A stretch of DNA of 64,000 bases from Peptococcaceae bacterium CEB3 (GCA_001029295.1 LDXJ01000059.1:62001-126000); one strand, 5' to 3'. Numbered from the stretch's first letter, positions 44,345-54,145 are shown. Program-made: numbers and translations. The notes: a model not told the origin generated them from the letters alone.

Positions 44345-46024
44345 ATGAGCAAAATCCTAAAACCTCTGATTAGCGGTTTGACAGTGTTTGTCTTAGTTGG
44401 TGCCCTTCTGGCCGGTTGTGGCCAAGGTACTACTACTGGCAACACAACTGGGGCTGCCGCGCCAGACTCTCCTCAAAGGGGAGGCGTCTTTATCAACTGG
44501 ATGAAAGATGACCCTCGTCAGCTAGACCCTGTGCACGCTTGGGACGTGTCTTCTTATGATATTCTAGAGACCCTTATGGACGGTCTCCTGAGGTGGGATA
44601 AAGCGGGGAAAATTGTACCCGACCTAGCAACAGAGATGCCTCAAGTCAGTTCCAATGGTTTGACTTATACTTTCCACTTGCGTCAAGGCGTGAAATTTTC
44701 AAATGGAGACCCCTTTACAGCGGACGACGTTGTTTTTACGTTTAACCGGTTATTAGCTAAAAAAACCGCCAGTGAAGGTGCTACCCTATATTCCATGATC
44801 AAAGGATTTAATCGAATGCAGTCTGGTAAAATTACAGAGCTTCCAGGCGTGGTTAAGGTTGATGACTACACCGTTAAATTTCTTCTCAACGCTCCTTCCC
44901 GCCTTTTCCTTGACGTTATTGCCATGCCCTATGCGTTTATTATGCCAAAAAACTACACCACTCATCTGGCTAAATCCTCAGATTTCTCGGCTAACCCGGT
45001 TGGAACAGGTCCCTTCAAATTCGCCGGCTGGACTAAGGGACAGGAAATTAAGGTCGTGCGCAATAACCACTATTTTCTTAAAGACGCCAACGGTCGACAG
45101 TTGCCTTATTTAGACGGAGTGACGTGGAAGATAGGTTATGGTGAATCTGTTGCGTATCTCAATTTTAAGCACTTGACGCAAGACTTTTCCAGTATTCCCT
45201 CGGCAGATTTTATCAATATAATGAATGATCCAAAAATGAGCAAAGACGTCGTCTCACTCGTTTCGAATAATTTTTTCTACTTAGGGGCAAATAACAGGGT
45301 TGCTCCCTTTAACAACACACAAGTTCGCCAAGCCTTGGAATACGCAATTGACAAGAATGCGCTGATTAAGTTAATGAACAACCGGGCTACGCCTGCTTGG
45401 GGGATCTTACCACCAAACATGCCTGGGTACAAGCCCAATCCGTCCGGCTATAAATATGACCCCAATAAGGCTAAACAACTTTTGGCTTCTGCCGGCTATC
45501 CAAACGGCTTGCCCGGGGAATATACCCTTACTTATATTCAAACTGCACAATATAGTACATTGGTTACTAATCTCCAGTCCCAACTTGCCAATATCGGCAT
45601 TAAGGTGAAACCGCAAGGTTTGCCCGGACCGCAATTTACAAACATCGTAACTACTGGTAAGGAGCAGTTGATGTTAGGAGACTGGTTCCAGGATTATCCG
45701 GACCCCAATGACTTCCTTAATATCCTTTTTAATTCAAATCAGATTCCAAATAATAACTGTGTTCAGTATAGCAATAAAACTGTTGACAAGGAACTTAATA
45801 AGTTGGCTGGGGAACCGGATCTCAACAAAGCTATACCTGGTTACCACGCGGTAGAGAAACAAATATTGGATGATGCTGCGGTTGTTCCGCTATATCACGA
45901 AAAGTTCTATTACTTGGTGCAACCCTGGGTACACAACGCACAGTTGCACACCGTTTACCCGAAATTTTATTATTGGACCATGTGGATTGATCAAAAAGCC
46001 GAAAAAGTTGCCAAAGGCCAGTAG
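44345..46024 (+). CDS. Oligopeptide ABC transporter substrate-binding lipoprotein
   Basis: 559 residues. The signal peptide ends in a lipobox (LLAGC, Cys near residue 26). The SBP family 5 (DppA/OppA) core follows: GVFINWMKDDPRQLDPVHAW, YTFHLRQGVKFSNGDPFTAD DVVFTF in order, and VRQALEYAIDKNAL. It binds peptides or related compounds outside the membrane. No permease or ATPase genes are nearby, so it must use components encoded elsewhere or act as an accessory binder. GGAGGAAAGAC precedes ATG 44345. Confidence 0.9.
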   Translation: MSKILKPLISGLTVFVLVGALLAGCGQGTTTGNTTGAAAPDSPQRGGVFINWMKDDPRQLDPVHAWDVSSYDILETLMDGLLRWDKAGKIVPDLATEMPQVSSNGLTYTFHLRQGVKFSNGDPFTADDVVFTFNRLLAKKTASEGATLYSMIKGFNRMQSGKITELPGVVKVDDYTVKFLLNAPSRLFLDVIAMPYAFIMPKNYTTHLAKSSDFSANPVGTGPFKFAGWTKGQEIKVVRNNHYFLKDANGRQLPYLDGVTWKIGYGESVAYLNFKHLTQDFSSIPSADFINIMNDPKMSKDVVSLVSNNFFYLGANNRVAPFNNTQVRQALEYAIDKNALIKLMNNRATPAWGILPPNMPGYKPNPSGYKYDPNKAKQLLASAGYPNGLPGEYTLTYIQTAQYSTLVTNLQSQLANIGIKVKPQGLPGPQFTNIVTTGKEQLMLGDWFQDYPDPNDFLNILFNSNQIPNNNCVQYSNKTVDKELNKLAGEPDLNKAIPGYHAVEKQILDDAAVVPLYHEKFYYLVQPWVHNAQLHTVYPKFYYWTMWIDQKAEKVAKGQ

Positions 46025-46054
46025 CGGATGTTAAAACATGTTCCACTTTAAAAG

Positions 46055-46092
46055 CAATGACGGTGCGTCTCCGTATGGAGGCACCGTCATTG
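46055..46092 (+). promoter_or_regulatory. Long intercistronic hairpin
   Basis: CAATGACGGTGC pairs perfectly with GCACCGTCATTG, and the loop itself holds CTCC/GGAG around GTAT. It follows the binding-protein stop by 31 bases. Without a T-run on the plus strand it is more likely a partial terminator or mRNA-stabilising element that raises binding-protein yield relative to downstream genes. Confidence 0.55.
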
Positions 46093-46135
46093 TGAGAGAG
46101 TTCGTACACTACTTGAAGGGGAGGCTATATTACCA

Positions 46136-46843
46136 ATGTATATGTACCGACTCCACAGCACCGAATTTTCAAAAGCAATGAAGTACATCAATACCGTTAT
46201 TTTACCGGTGGGTTCTACCGAAGTGCATGGTCCACACTGTGCCTTAGGCACGGATAATCTCATCCCCGAAGAGCTGGCTAGACGGTTAAATGAAGTGTTT
46301 GACAGAGAAGTCATGGTTGCGCCAACTATTCCTTACGGACATAGTTGGGGTCTATCCGAATTTCCAGGGACCATAAATATCGATTCGGATGTGTTTGGTC
46401 GTTATGTGACTGCCGTAGGAACAGAATTCCTGCGCGAGGGATTTCGACATATCGTGTTGATGAATGGTCACGGGGGCAACATTCCGGTACTGGCCGGGGT
46501 AACCGAAAGGTTGGCTGACTTGGGGGCAAAATGCCTGACTTTTAATTGGTGGACCGACTATCGTGAGGCAATTGGTCAAGTGGCTCCGGGCATCGGTCAT
46601 GCCGGTGAAGACGAAACCTCGCTCCTTTTGGCGATTGATGAAAGTCTTGCCGATGTGAAGCTGGCCGGTGATCACCGCATCGACATGCCTGGAAATGTCA
46701 AGTTTAAGGGTAGTTTTAGACTTGCCTATCCTCAAGCAATGTCCGGTTCCGGCAGCCAAGCCAGTGCAACAAAAGGTGAGACTCTGTATAACATCTTGGT
46801 AAAAACCATGGCGGACGAAATCCGCCGTCTCTGGACTTACTAG
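46136..46843 (+). CDS. Creatininase-family amidohydrolase
   Basis: 235 residues. Metal-ligand motifs of the family: VILPVGSTEVHGPHCALGTD near residue 22, MNGHGGN near 103, and IGHAGEDETSLLLA near 152. Relatives hydrolyse cyclic or linear amides (creatinine, formamide-type compounds, mycofactocin precursor peptide). Here it opens a run of peptidase genes, so a small peptide-derived amide or cyclic dipeptide-like substrate is conceivable. AAGGGGAGG precedes ATG 46136. Confidence 0.88.
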   Translation: MYMYRLHSTEFSKAMKYINTVILPVGSTEVHGPHCALGTDNLIPEELARRLNEVFDREVMVAPTIPYGHSWGLSEFPGTINIDSDVFGRYVTAVGTEFLREGFRHIVLMNGHGGNIPVLAGVTERLADLGAKCLTFNWWTDYREAIGQVAPGIGHAGEDETSLLLAIDESLADVKLAGDHRIDMPGNVKFKGSFRLAYPQAMSGSGSQASATKGETLYNILVKTMADEIRRLWTY

Positions 46844-46980
46844 ATGCCGGTTCTGTAATAGAGGTCAGCTCATTCCCGGCCTTTATCTTGTCACACGTTG
46901 AAGAACCCATGCTTGATGATTTTTTGGCTTGTTCTGCGAGACTCGATTAGAAGGGGTGATAAACCACGGCAAGCATACAA

Positions 46981-48024
46981 ATGGAACACACAAGAGAATT
47001 CATACGTGTGCTTTCGGAAGGACACGGTGCCTCCGGCTATGAAGCCGGCTTGGCAAGGTTAATGGAGCGGCAATTTAGCCCTTTGGCGGACCGGGTATAT
47101 GCCGACAGATTTGGCAACTTTTATGCGGAGAAACTAGGGAGTCCAGGCAAACATACAGTAATGTTGGCAGCTCACATGGATGAGGTTGGCTTAATCGTTA
47201 CAAGAATCGACGATAGAGGTTTCATACGTTTTACAGATTTGATTGGGATAGATCCGCGGACCTTACTCGCGCAAGAGGTGGTAATCCATGGTAAACAGGA
47301 AGTGCTAGGTGTAATCGGTTCCATGCCCCCCCATCTAGTTCAGGTAACCCAGGCGGGTAAAGCCATAAAAATAGAGGACATGGGCATTGATGTGGGACTC
47401 TCAGTCGCCGAAATACGGGAAGTAGTAGAAGTAGGCGATACCATTACTTTAAAACGTCAACTGCAAGAATTGTTAAACGGGGTGGTAGCGGGTAAAGCAT
47501 TGGATGATAGGGCGGGGATCGCCGCTATGGCGGTTTGTCTGGAGGAGTTGGACCGAATGAAGTTTGGCCCTAAGGTCGTGGCTGTTGCCACGGCTCAAGA
47601 GGAGGTACATATGCGTGGCTCTGTGGTCAGCACCTTTGCCCTTGACCCCGAGATTGGCATAGCTATTGATGTGACTTTTGCTGCGGAAGCTAACAACAAA
47701 TTGAATATCGAACTGGGCAAGGGGCCTGCCATAGCCCTTGGTGCCAATATTCATCCTGCCATTTACCGGGGTCTGGTGGACAGTGCTCAAAGCGCTCGCC
47801 TATCCTATCAGTTACAACCTATTCCCGGACGGTCCGGTACAGATGCTTGGAGTATGCAAGTCAGTAGGGCGGGGATTCCTACGGGCCTTGTGTCTGTTCC
47901 ATTACGTTATATGCATACCTGTGTCGAGACCGTGTCGGTGGAAGACGTGGTATCTACTGGCAAGCTGTTAGCCTACTTTATTGCCACTTTGCCGGAGGAT
48001 CTGGAGGGTTTCCTATGCTTTTGA
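46981..48024 (+). CDS. M42-family metallo-aminopeptidase (first of three)
   Basis: 347 residues of the glutamyl-aminopeptidase/tetrahedral (TET) M42 family. MLAAHMDEVGLIV gives a metal His/Asp, GKALDDRAGIAAM the bridging Asp, ATAQEEVHMRGSV the catalytic Glu pair, and the C-terminal VPLRYMHTCVETV the last His. It removes N-terminal residues from peptides in large cytoplasmic assemblies. Its end overlaps the next M42 gene by 10 bases. The ribosome site is unclear: the only purine-rich stretch lies about 25 bases before ATG 46981. Confidence 0.9.
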   Translation: MEHTREFIRVLSEGHGASGYEAGLARLMERQFSPLADRVYADRFGNFYAEKLGSPGKHTVMLAAHMDEVGLIVTRIDDRGFIRFTDLIGIDPRTLLAQEVVIHGKQEVLGVIGSMPPHLVQVTQAGKAIKIEDMGIDVGLSVAEIREVVEVGDTITLKRQLQELLNGVVAGKALDDRAGIAAMAVCLEELDRMKFGPKVVAVATAQEEVHMRGSVVSTFALDPEIGIAIDVTFAAEANNKLNIELGKGPAIALGANIHPAIYRGLVDSAQSARLSYQLQPIPGRSGTDAWSMQVSRAGIPTGLVSVPLRYMHTCVETVSVEDVVSTGKLLAYFIATLPEDLEGFLCF

Positions 48025-49028
48025 AAACCTTAAGCGAACTCAATGGAACATCGGGTGCTGAAAAGACGATTAGAGAATATTTGCGCCAGGTACTTGAACC
48101 CTATGCCAGCGAGATGGTGATCGATAGGATGGGGAATCTGATTGTGCATAAAGTAGGGAGAAAACCTGGTCCCCTTGTGATGGTAGCGGCCCATATGGAT
48201 GAGGTAGCGCTCATGGTAACGGAAGTGACTGCTGAGGGTTTCCTGAAATTCGTACCTGTGGGAGGGGTGGATCCGAGGATTCTTCCTGCTAAGGTTGTCA
48301 AGGTCGGTGTAGAAGGTATTAAAGGTGTTATCGGCATCAAAGCCTTTCACTTGACAAAGCCTGTGGAAAGAGAGAAGGCACCAGAGGCAGACGAACTCTG
48401 CATCGATGTTGGTGCTAAGTCCCTGGAGCAAGCGGCAGCTTTGGTTCAACCTGGCGACTATGCTTATTTCGACACCAAATTTGAGTTTCTTGGTAAGGAA
48501 TATTTTAAAGGGAAAGCATTGGATGACCGAATCGGCTGTGCCGTTTTGACGAAAATCCTGCAAAGGGACTACGACTGCCCGCTAGTTGGGGTGTTTACAG
48601 TTCAGGAAGAGGTTGGAATGCGTGGCGCTACCGTGGCTGCTTACCGCTTAGAGCCGGCCTTGGCTATTGTCCTCGAAGGTACTGTTTCCGGGGATATGCC
48701 GGATGCCGGGGAACGGGATTGGGTCACGACACCCGGCCAAGGCCCGGCCTGCTCTCTTATGGATAACGCCACTCTCTATCCACCTCGCCTGATAAAAAAG
48801 GTCGTGGAGGTTGCTAACAGCAAAGGAATACCTTTACAGTTCCGGCGCAGCAAAAACGGGGGCAATGACGCTGGTTCAATTCATCTTACCAAGGGAGGAG
48901 TTCCCACCATAGCTATCAGTGTACCTTGTCGTTATATTCATTCCTGGTTTTCGCTTGCGGCAAAATCGGATTACGAGGCGACAATTGAGTTGGTAGATAA
49001 TCTTGTTAGAGAAATAAGGGGGGCTTAG
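48015..49028 (+). CDS. M42-family metallo-aminopeptidase (second of three)
   Basis: 337 residues, paralogue of its neighbours. VAAHMDEVALMV, GKALDDRIGCAVL, FTVQEEVGMRGAT, VLEGTVSGDMP and VPCRYIHSW carry the metal and catalytic residues. Start ATG 48015 has GGAGGG upstream within the preceding gene, so translation is coupled. Three non-identical paralogues could form mixed assemblies or divide substrates. Confidence 0.9.
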   Translation: MLLKTLSELNGTSGAEKTIREYLRQVLEPYASEMVIDRMGNLIVHKVGRKPGPLVMVAAHMDEVALMVTEVTAEGFLKFVPVGGVDPRILPAKVVKVGVEGIKGVIGIKAFHLTKPVEREKAPEADELCIDVGAKSLEQAAALVQPGDYAYFDTKFEFLGKEYFKGKALDDRIGCAVLTKILQRDYDCPLVGVFTVQEEVGMRGATVAAYRLEPALAIVLEGTVSGDMPDAGERDWVTTPGQGPACSLMDNATLYPPRLIKKVVEVANSKGIPLQFRRSKNGGNDAGSIHLTKGGVPTIAISVPCRYIHSWFSLAAKSDYEATIELVDNLVREIRGA

Positions 49029-49032
49029 TTTG

Positions 49033-50052
49033 ATGACCAGTCAAGAGTTTGTCCCAGACGTATTCAATTATACACTGCTCAACCGTTTGTGTCAGGCTTA
49101 CGGTCCTTCTGGCTCTGAGGAAGAGGTGGCCGCAATCATCAAAGCAGAAGTAGTACCCTACTGCGATAAACTGGTGTCGGATAGTATGGGCAACCTAATT
49201 GCCAGCAGAAACGGTAGCGGCAAAAAGGTCATGGTCGCGGCCCACATGGATGAAATAGCCTTGATGGTGACCTATATCGATGAAAGTGGTTTTTTGCGTT
49301 TTATCGTTATAGGGGAAATTGAAGCCCGTTACCTTCCTTACCGCCGAGTTATACTGCAAAATGGGAAGATGGGAACCATCGGCCTAGAACGGCTTGAAAA
49401 GTCAACAGAGATTGATCTTAGCAAATTATACATCGACATTGGCGCTTCTTCACGGGCCGAGGCGGAACAGGTAGTGGGAATTGGTGATGCGCTTATCCTT
49501 GAAGGTGCCTATGTGGAAGTGGGCAAACGCATTATGTCCAAGGCCTTGGATGGTCGTATTGGCTGTTTTGTGGCTATAGAAGCTCTTAAGCGAACCAAGT
49601 CCACGAACGAGCTGGCTTTTGCCTTTACTGTCCAGGAAGAGGTGGCGATGCGGGGAGCCCGAGTGGCTGCGTATGCGATTTCACCGGACCTGGCCTTGGT
49701 AGTTGACGTGACGAGAACAGGCGATACCCCGGGTGCAGCACGGATGGAGGTAAGCCTAGGAGCAGGTGTGGGTATCAAGGCTTTTGACCATTCCTTGGTA
49801 ACACCGCCGAATATCAAACGATGGATGTCGGCAACGGCCGATCGATACAGCATTCCTTGTCAGCTGGAAGTCCTGGAGCAGGGAGGGACTGACGCAGGTG
49901 TAATTCAATTGACTAAAGGGGGTATTCCTTCTGGGGTACTTTCTATTCCTGCTCGGCAGGTGCATACTCCAACCGAAGTAGTGGATAAGCAAGATATGGA
50001 GGCGGCTGTAACACTTTTGACCAAGCTACTTGAGGAAAATGAAGACCTATAA
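49033..50052 (+). CDS. M42-family metallo-aminopeptidase (third of three)
   Basis: About 339 residues. VAAHMDEIALMV, SKALDGRIGCFVA, FTVQEEVAMRGAR, VVDVTRTGDTPG and IPARQVHTPTE are seen. One of the paired acidic residues in the ALDDR motif is Gly here (ALDGR); the first, bridging Asp is kept. AAGGGGGG lies about 10 bases before ATG 49033, with an in-frame TTG just upstream. The isoaspartyl dipeptidase follows after 28 bases. Confidence 0.88.
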   Translation: MTSQEFVPDVFNYTLLNRLCQAYGPSGSEEEVAAIIKAEVVPYCDKLVSDSMGNLIASRNGSGKKVMVAAHMDEIALMVTYIDESGFLRFIVIGEIEARYLPYRRVILQNGKMGTIGLERLEKSTEIDLSKLYIDIGASSRAEAEQVVGIGDALILEGAYVEVGKRIMSKALDGRIGCFVAIEALKRTKSTNELAFAFTVQEEVAMRGARVAAYAISPDLALVVDVTRTGDTPGAARMEVSLGAGVGIKAFDHSLVTPPNIKRWMSATADRYSIPCQLEVLEQGGTDAGVIQLTKGGIPSGVLSIPARQVHTPTEVVDKQDMEAAVTLLTKLLEENEDL

Positions 50053-50080
50053 GTTGCTACGTGGATTGGGAGGAAAATAA

Positions 50081-51262
50081 GTGAAACCACTGTTTACTAT
50101 TTTGAAAGGCGGCAGACGTTATACCCCAGACGATGCAGGTGTAGGAGATGTCGTTTTGGCGGCAGGGGTTATCACCAGCTTAGCCGACAATGTATTGCCA
50201 GACCCCAGTTATGGAGAAGTTGAAGTGGTTGACGTGAAAGACAAATATGTAGTGCCAGGTTTCATCGACCAACATGTCCATTTGTTAGGCGGTGGCGGAG
50301 AAGGCGGTTACGCTACCCGTACCCCAGAAGTCATGCTGAGCCACTTGACCAGGGCCGGTATTACTACGGTTGTTGGCTGCCTTGGTACTGATGGTACCAC
50401 CCGGCATGTCGCGTCCCTCTTGGCCAAGGCTCGGGCTCTTGAGCTGGAGGGAATATCCACATACATCTATACAGGGGCTTATGAAGTGCCCGCTCCCACT
50501 ATTACTGAAAGCGTGCGTGATGACTTAATCATTATAGACAAGGTCATCGGATGTGGCGAGGTGGCGATAGCGGATCATCGTTCTGCCCAACCTAGCATCG
50601 AAGATATTCGAAAACTAGCAGCTCAGAGTAGGGTCGGCGGACTATTAAGTAACAAGGCAGGGGTCTTGCATCTACATGTGGGAAATAACCCCCAAGGTAT
50701 TGGCATGTTATTGGAATTAATTGCGGAACAAGAAATACCTGTAACTCAATTTACGCCAACCCATATGAATCGCAATCAGCAGCTCTTAGACCAAGGAATC
50801 CGCTTCGCCGCTCTCGGCGGGATGATTGACTTTACCACCAGTGTGAATCTTTCGGAAAGTAATGTGGCAAGGGTTAAAGCAGCGAAAGCGGTTTCTTATT
50901 GCCTAGAGCAGGGGGTGGATTTGTCTCATATAACCATGAGCTCGGACGGCAATGGCAGTCTCCCTGTTTTTGATGAACAGGGCGATACTATAGGCTTTAT
51001 GGTAGGGGAGCCAATGTCCCTATATCGCGAATGGCGAGACCTTGTCCTTGAAGAACAGTTGGAACTGTCCCAAAGCCTTAAAGTCATTACGGGAAACCCG
51101 TCCAGGACCCTTAAACTTTTTCCCAGAAAGGGCACCCTCAAGGTAGGAGCAGATGCAGACATTGTAGTACTTAATCAGGACCTAGAGATCGAGTATGTTT
51201 TTGCTAGGGGCTACTGCATGGTACGACAGGGCCAGGTTGTTGTTAAAGGAGTTTTTGAGTAG
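50081..51262 (+). CDS. iadA: Isoaspartyl (beta-aspartyl) dipeptidase
   Basis: 393 residues of the amidohydrolase superfamily. PGFIDQHVHLLGGGGEGGY holds the H-x-H metal pair, VLHLHVGN and QFTPTHMNRN further His ligands, and TMSSDGNGSLPVF the catalytic Asp. YTGAYEVPAPT is typical of IadA. GTG 50081 follows GGGAGGAAAATAA. It cleaves isoAsp-X dipeptides that arise from spontaneous isomerisation of Asp/Asn in ageing proteins. Behind three M42 aminopeptidases it completes a peptide-salvage operon. Confidence 0.92.
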   Translation: MKPLFTILKGGRRYTPDDAGVGDVVLAAGVITSLADNVLPDPSYGEVEVVDVKDKYVVPGFIDQHVHLLGGGGEGGYATRTPEVMLSHLTRAGITTVVGCLGTDGTTRHVASLLAKARALELEGISTYIYTGAYEVPAPTITESVRDDLIIIDKVIGCGEVAIADHRSAQPSIEDIRKLAAQSRVGGLLSNKAGVLHLHVGNNPQGIGMLLELIAEQEIPVTQFTPTHMNRNQQLLDQGIRFAALGGMIDFTTSVNLSESNVARVKAAKAVSYCLEQGVDLSHITMSSDGNGSLPVFDEQGDTIGFMVGEPMSLYREWRDLVLEEQLELSQSLKVITGNPSRTLKLFPRKGTLKVGADADIVVLNQDLEIEYVFARGYCMVRQGQVVVKGVFE

Positions 51263-51499
51263 ACAATACCCGGAAGAGCAATTTTCCCCAGGGACATGGT
51301 GCGATTGGAACTTCTTGCGCGTATGGGGATGAAACCAGAAGAATGGGGACCGGCACGGGTGTTCCTCTCGCTTTCGACAGTCCCTAGATACGACCTGTCG
51401 TGTATCTACACTTTTTAGCCCTTGCGGAGCAAAATATCCCATATTCTCGGGGGTTCCGGCAATTTGAGCGCTGAAAAAATACTCATTTGTTCTTTGGTT

Positions 51500-52925
51500 A
51501 AGTCTGTCCTCTGAAAGACCTTTCCATCAGCCGATTTCTACTCAATAAGATGAATGTTCTCGAGCTCGGAGCGCAGAGTAGCCCAAGTTTGTCGGGTCTC
51601 GACTTCGGCCAGACGCACCAGGAGCAAAGCCAGCCAGCACAACAGGACATGGGCACAGATCCGATCGTCTTTCCGGTGGTAAACAGGCCGCAGTTCGAGG
51701 GTCGTTTTGAGCGTGCGGAAAGCCCGCTGCAGAGTTGCTTGAAGCCCAGGGTGATATCCTCTACCGAGAGGGTGTCATCCGAGGTGTGGATGAGGTATTT
51801 TCCGTCCAGCCTTTCCGCGGCCTTCACTGCCTTCTCGTTAATCCTTAGGTTCCCTTTGGAGTCGATTTGCAAGTATCGCTTGTAGACGATATGACTGTAG
51901 AGAGCACAGTGGGCTTTAGTGTTGCGCTTCTCGGTCCAGTTTTTTCAGTTTCGCGAGTTTCTGCCTCAGCTTTTCCAGGTGCTTGGCGCGGGTGTGGGCA
52001 TCACGCTTGGCTTCCGCAGGGTTACGGACCAGAACATAGCGGATGCGGGCCTCTCCATGGCCGACAACCACTTCTTTCGCCTCCAGGTTTTCCTGAATCG
52101 CACGAAACCTTTCGGGATGCGAGGGGGCAGGGCCTCCTCGACCTCGGGTTTACCGGCCGTGAGGCGTTCCCCTGCAATGTAGTGACCTCCGGTCCTTTGC
52201 AAAATCCGCAAGTCCTCCTTGGAGGAAAAACCCCTGTCAATCACGCTCACGACCCCTCCCAACTTCCAGCCCGCCAGATCCCGCTTGACTTCGGGTATAA
52301 CCGACATGTCGGAGGTGTTGCCGAGCCAGACCCAGGAGCGAATCGGAATCCCGTCCCGAGTAACCGCCAAGCCTATCACGATTTGGGGCAGATCGCGCCG
52401 ACTGTCCTTCGAACGGCCCAGAGCTTTCAGGTCCTCCTCCTCTTCGTCCCACTTGTCCATTTCAAAGTAAGTGGACGTGGTATCGAAGAACAACAGATCG
52501 ACTTCCAGATGAAACAAGTCTGCTACGGCGTGAAATACCTCCCGCTCAACGTCCTCCTGGGGTTCCAAGAGGAAATCCATCGCCCGGCAGCAATGCTGAA
52601 CATCCACGTTCGGAAGGTCGGGAATGACAACCTTCTCGGGCACCCACTTCTCCAGTTTCAGCTTACTCGAAGGCGCCAAGGCTCGGTTGGCACCATCGCG
52701 AACAGAGTCCGCTCCATCTCCGTGCGATACTGACGTTCTTTCAACCGGCGCTCCAAAATGGTATCGATTCCGAGCCTGCGCCAAAGTTGATCCAGAAACC
52801 AGGTCCCGCCCAGCGGGCGACTGGAAAGGAACTCCAGTTTTGGGGCCTAGGCCGGAGAGAGCGGTTCACCGAGAAAGCGCCGAATACTGTGCTCAAGCCG
52901 ACGAAGGGCGTCATTTTAACCGTTC
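51500..52925 (-). mobile_element. IS1634-type transposase, frameshifted remnant
   Basis: Reading on the minus strand, pieces of one DDE transposase of the IS1634/IS4-like group follow each other in changing frames: LEFLSSRPLGGTWFLDQLWR, LEVDLLFFDTTSTYFEMDKW, then VSVIDRGFSSKEDLRILQ, and finally IDSKGNLRINEKAVKAAERL with GKYLIHTSDDTLSVEDI. Frameshifts lie near 52760, 51970 and 51720, with a stop near 52850. It is inactive. It separates the M42/IadA operon from the dead kamA gene. The gap 51263-51500 before it holds no gene. Confidence 0.75.
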
Positions 52926-53010
52926 AATGGTCAACTGCCATATATCTCATTTCGGCATTTCGGTAGTTGTCCAAGAAATTTACACCATCTGCGCAAGCTG
53001 ATTATTTTAT

Positions 53011-53313
53011 ATGTTTGCGGAATGCACCATAGCAAGTTATTTTGCATGTGGTCGCAAAGATTTATATCAGCTGTTTTCTGGGCTACGGCAAAATTACTTG
53101 CGGTTAAAAATTAGCCTTTTAAGAGAAAGAATATCTCGCCGGGAATTAGGCAGTTCGGGGGGACTCTGGCTGTTCGGCTTAAAACCCATGAGGCCTTGTA
53201 ATTTAGATCCTGGAGGCTGTTACTATCTTGGCACATTTCTTGCATCATTAAACAACAACTTAAAGGACACAAAAGAAATAATATTACATGTGCTGGAGGA
53301 GGAGCCAGTATGA
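53011..53313 (+). CDS. Uncharacterised small ORF upstream of kamA remnant
   Basis: About 100 codons, ending NNNLKDTKEIILHVLEEEPV. Its stop overlaps the kamA start (ATGA), which suggests a real, possibly truncated, cistron of a former kam operon. Its front end adjoins the IS remnant. I recognise no family and no strong start. Confidence 0.3.
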   Translation: MFAECTIASYFACGRKDLYQLFSGLRQNYLRLKISLLRERISRRELGSSGGLWLFGLKPMRPCNLDPGGCYYLGTFLASLNNNLKDTKEIILHVLEEEPV

Positions 53314-53850
53314 TGCGCTCAAATATTCCCCAGTATGCTCAAGTCCCGGATGAACAGTGAAACGACTGGCATTCGTAAATGTCCCATCGGGTCGTGACGG
53401 TCGAAGAGTTGAAGAAGATCATGCCTTTGACAGATGGAGCCGAGTCGGGGATAGATCAGTGTCTGAAAAATCTCCGCATGGCAGTCACCCCTTATAATGC
53501 CCGCCTGGTCGACCCGGACAATCCCCGCTGCCCGGTTCGCCGCTAAGCGATCCCTACCTCCCTCGAGCTCCATGTCGGGGAGCATAATCTCTACGATCCC
53601 TTGCCTGACGATACCGATTCTCCAGTCCCGGGTTTACTCACCGCCATCAAGATCGGGTTTTGCTTTTGGTTACGGAGCAATGTCGAATGTACTACCGACA
53701 TTGCTCCAGCGCCGCCTGGCCAGATCGATCGGCCGCTTGCCTTGGAGCGCTTTAACCGGGCTTTGAAATATATTTGAGTAACCGCTCAGGTACAGGATGT
53801 CCTCGAGGACTGAGGAGGTGATGGGGAAACAAGCCCGATTTTCCGGATTA
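53310..53850 (+). pseudogene. kamA: Lysine 2,3-aminomutase (KamA) remnant
   Basis: ATG 53310 behind GGAGGAGG starts a KamA-like frame: RSNIPQYAQVPDEQ, stop, NDWH, stop, then SHRVVTVEELKKIMPLTDGA, CLKNLRMAVTPYNARLVDP and AIPTSLELHVGEHNLYDPLP. The family has Trp (TGG) where the first stop (TGA) stands. After DTDSPVPGL there are frameshifts; the radical-SAM cysteine region is visible only in pieces (ITEQC-like, then YRHC), then similarity to ERIDKAIDYI appears as ERFNRALKYI near 53740 and ends by ~53850. The enzyme made beta-lysine, a first step of lysine fermentation. 53850-54145 has no recognisable gene. Confidence 0.85.
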
Positions 53851-54145
53851 CTGATTGTCAACAAGATCAGGCGCAACTTGGGGAAGCAGCCCGGGAAACT
53901 GCTTTTTACAGCCTGGAGTGACGCGGGAAGTCTCTCAGCAGTTACGTCAAGACCCTGACCATTATCCCGGGACCAGGCAATCCGGAAAGCGCCCACTCGG
54001 CCGGCGACTTTCTTGAAGTGTTCTAAGGTAGTTGCCGCCGCACGCATTTAGGCGGAAACCGCGCTGAAGGTTTGACTATCCGGCATTATTGTTCTTTTAG
54101 TTCAATTTTAAGCATTGGCTATCATTTCGCAAGGGGGGGAAAGAC

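Noticed and set aside
54116-54131. Sigma-54-like site before the M20 gene (GG and GC 10 bases apart)
   Set aside because: Transcription would begin at about 54142, leaving a four-base leader without the ribosome site, so it is probably chance.
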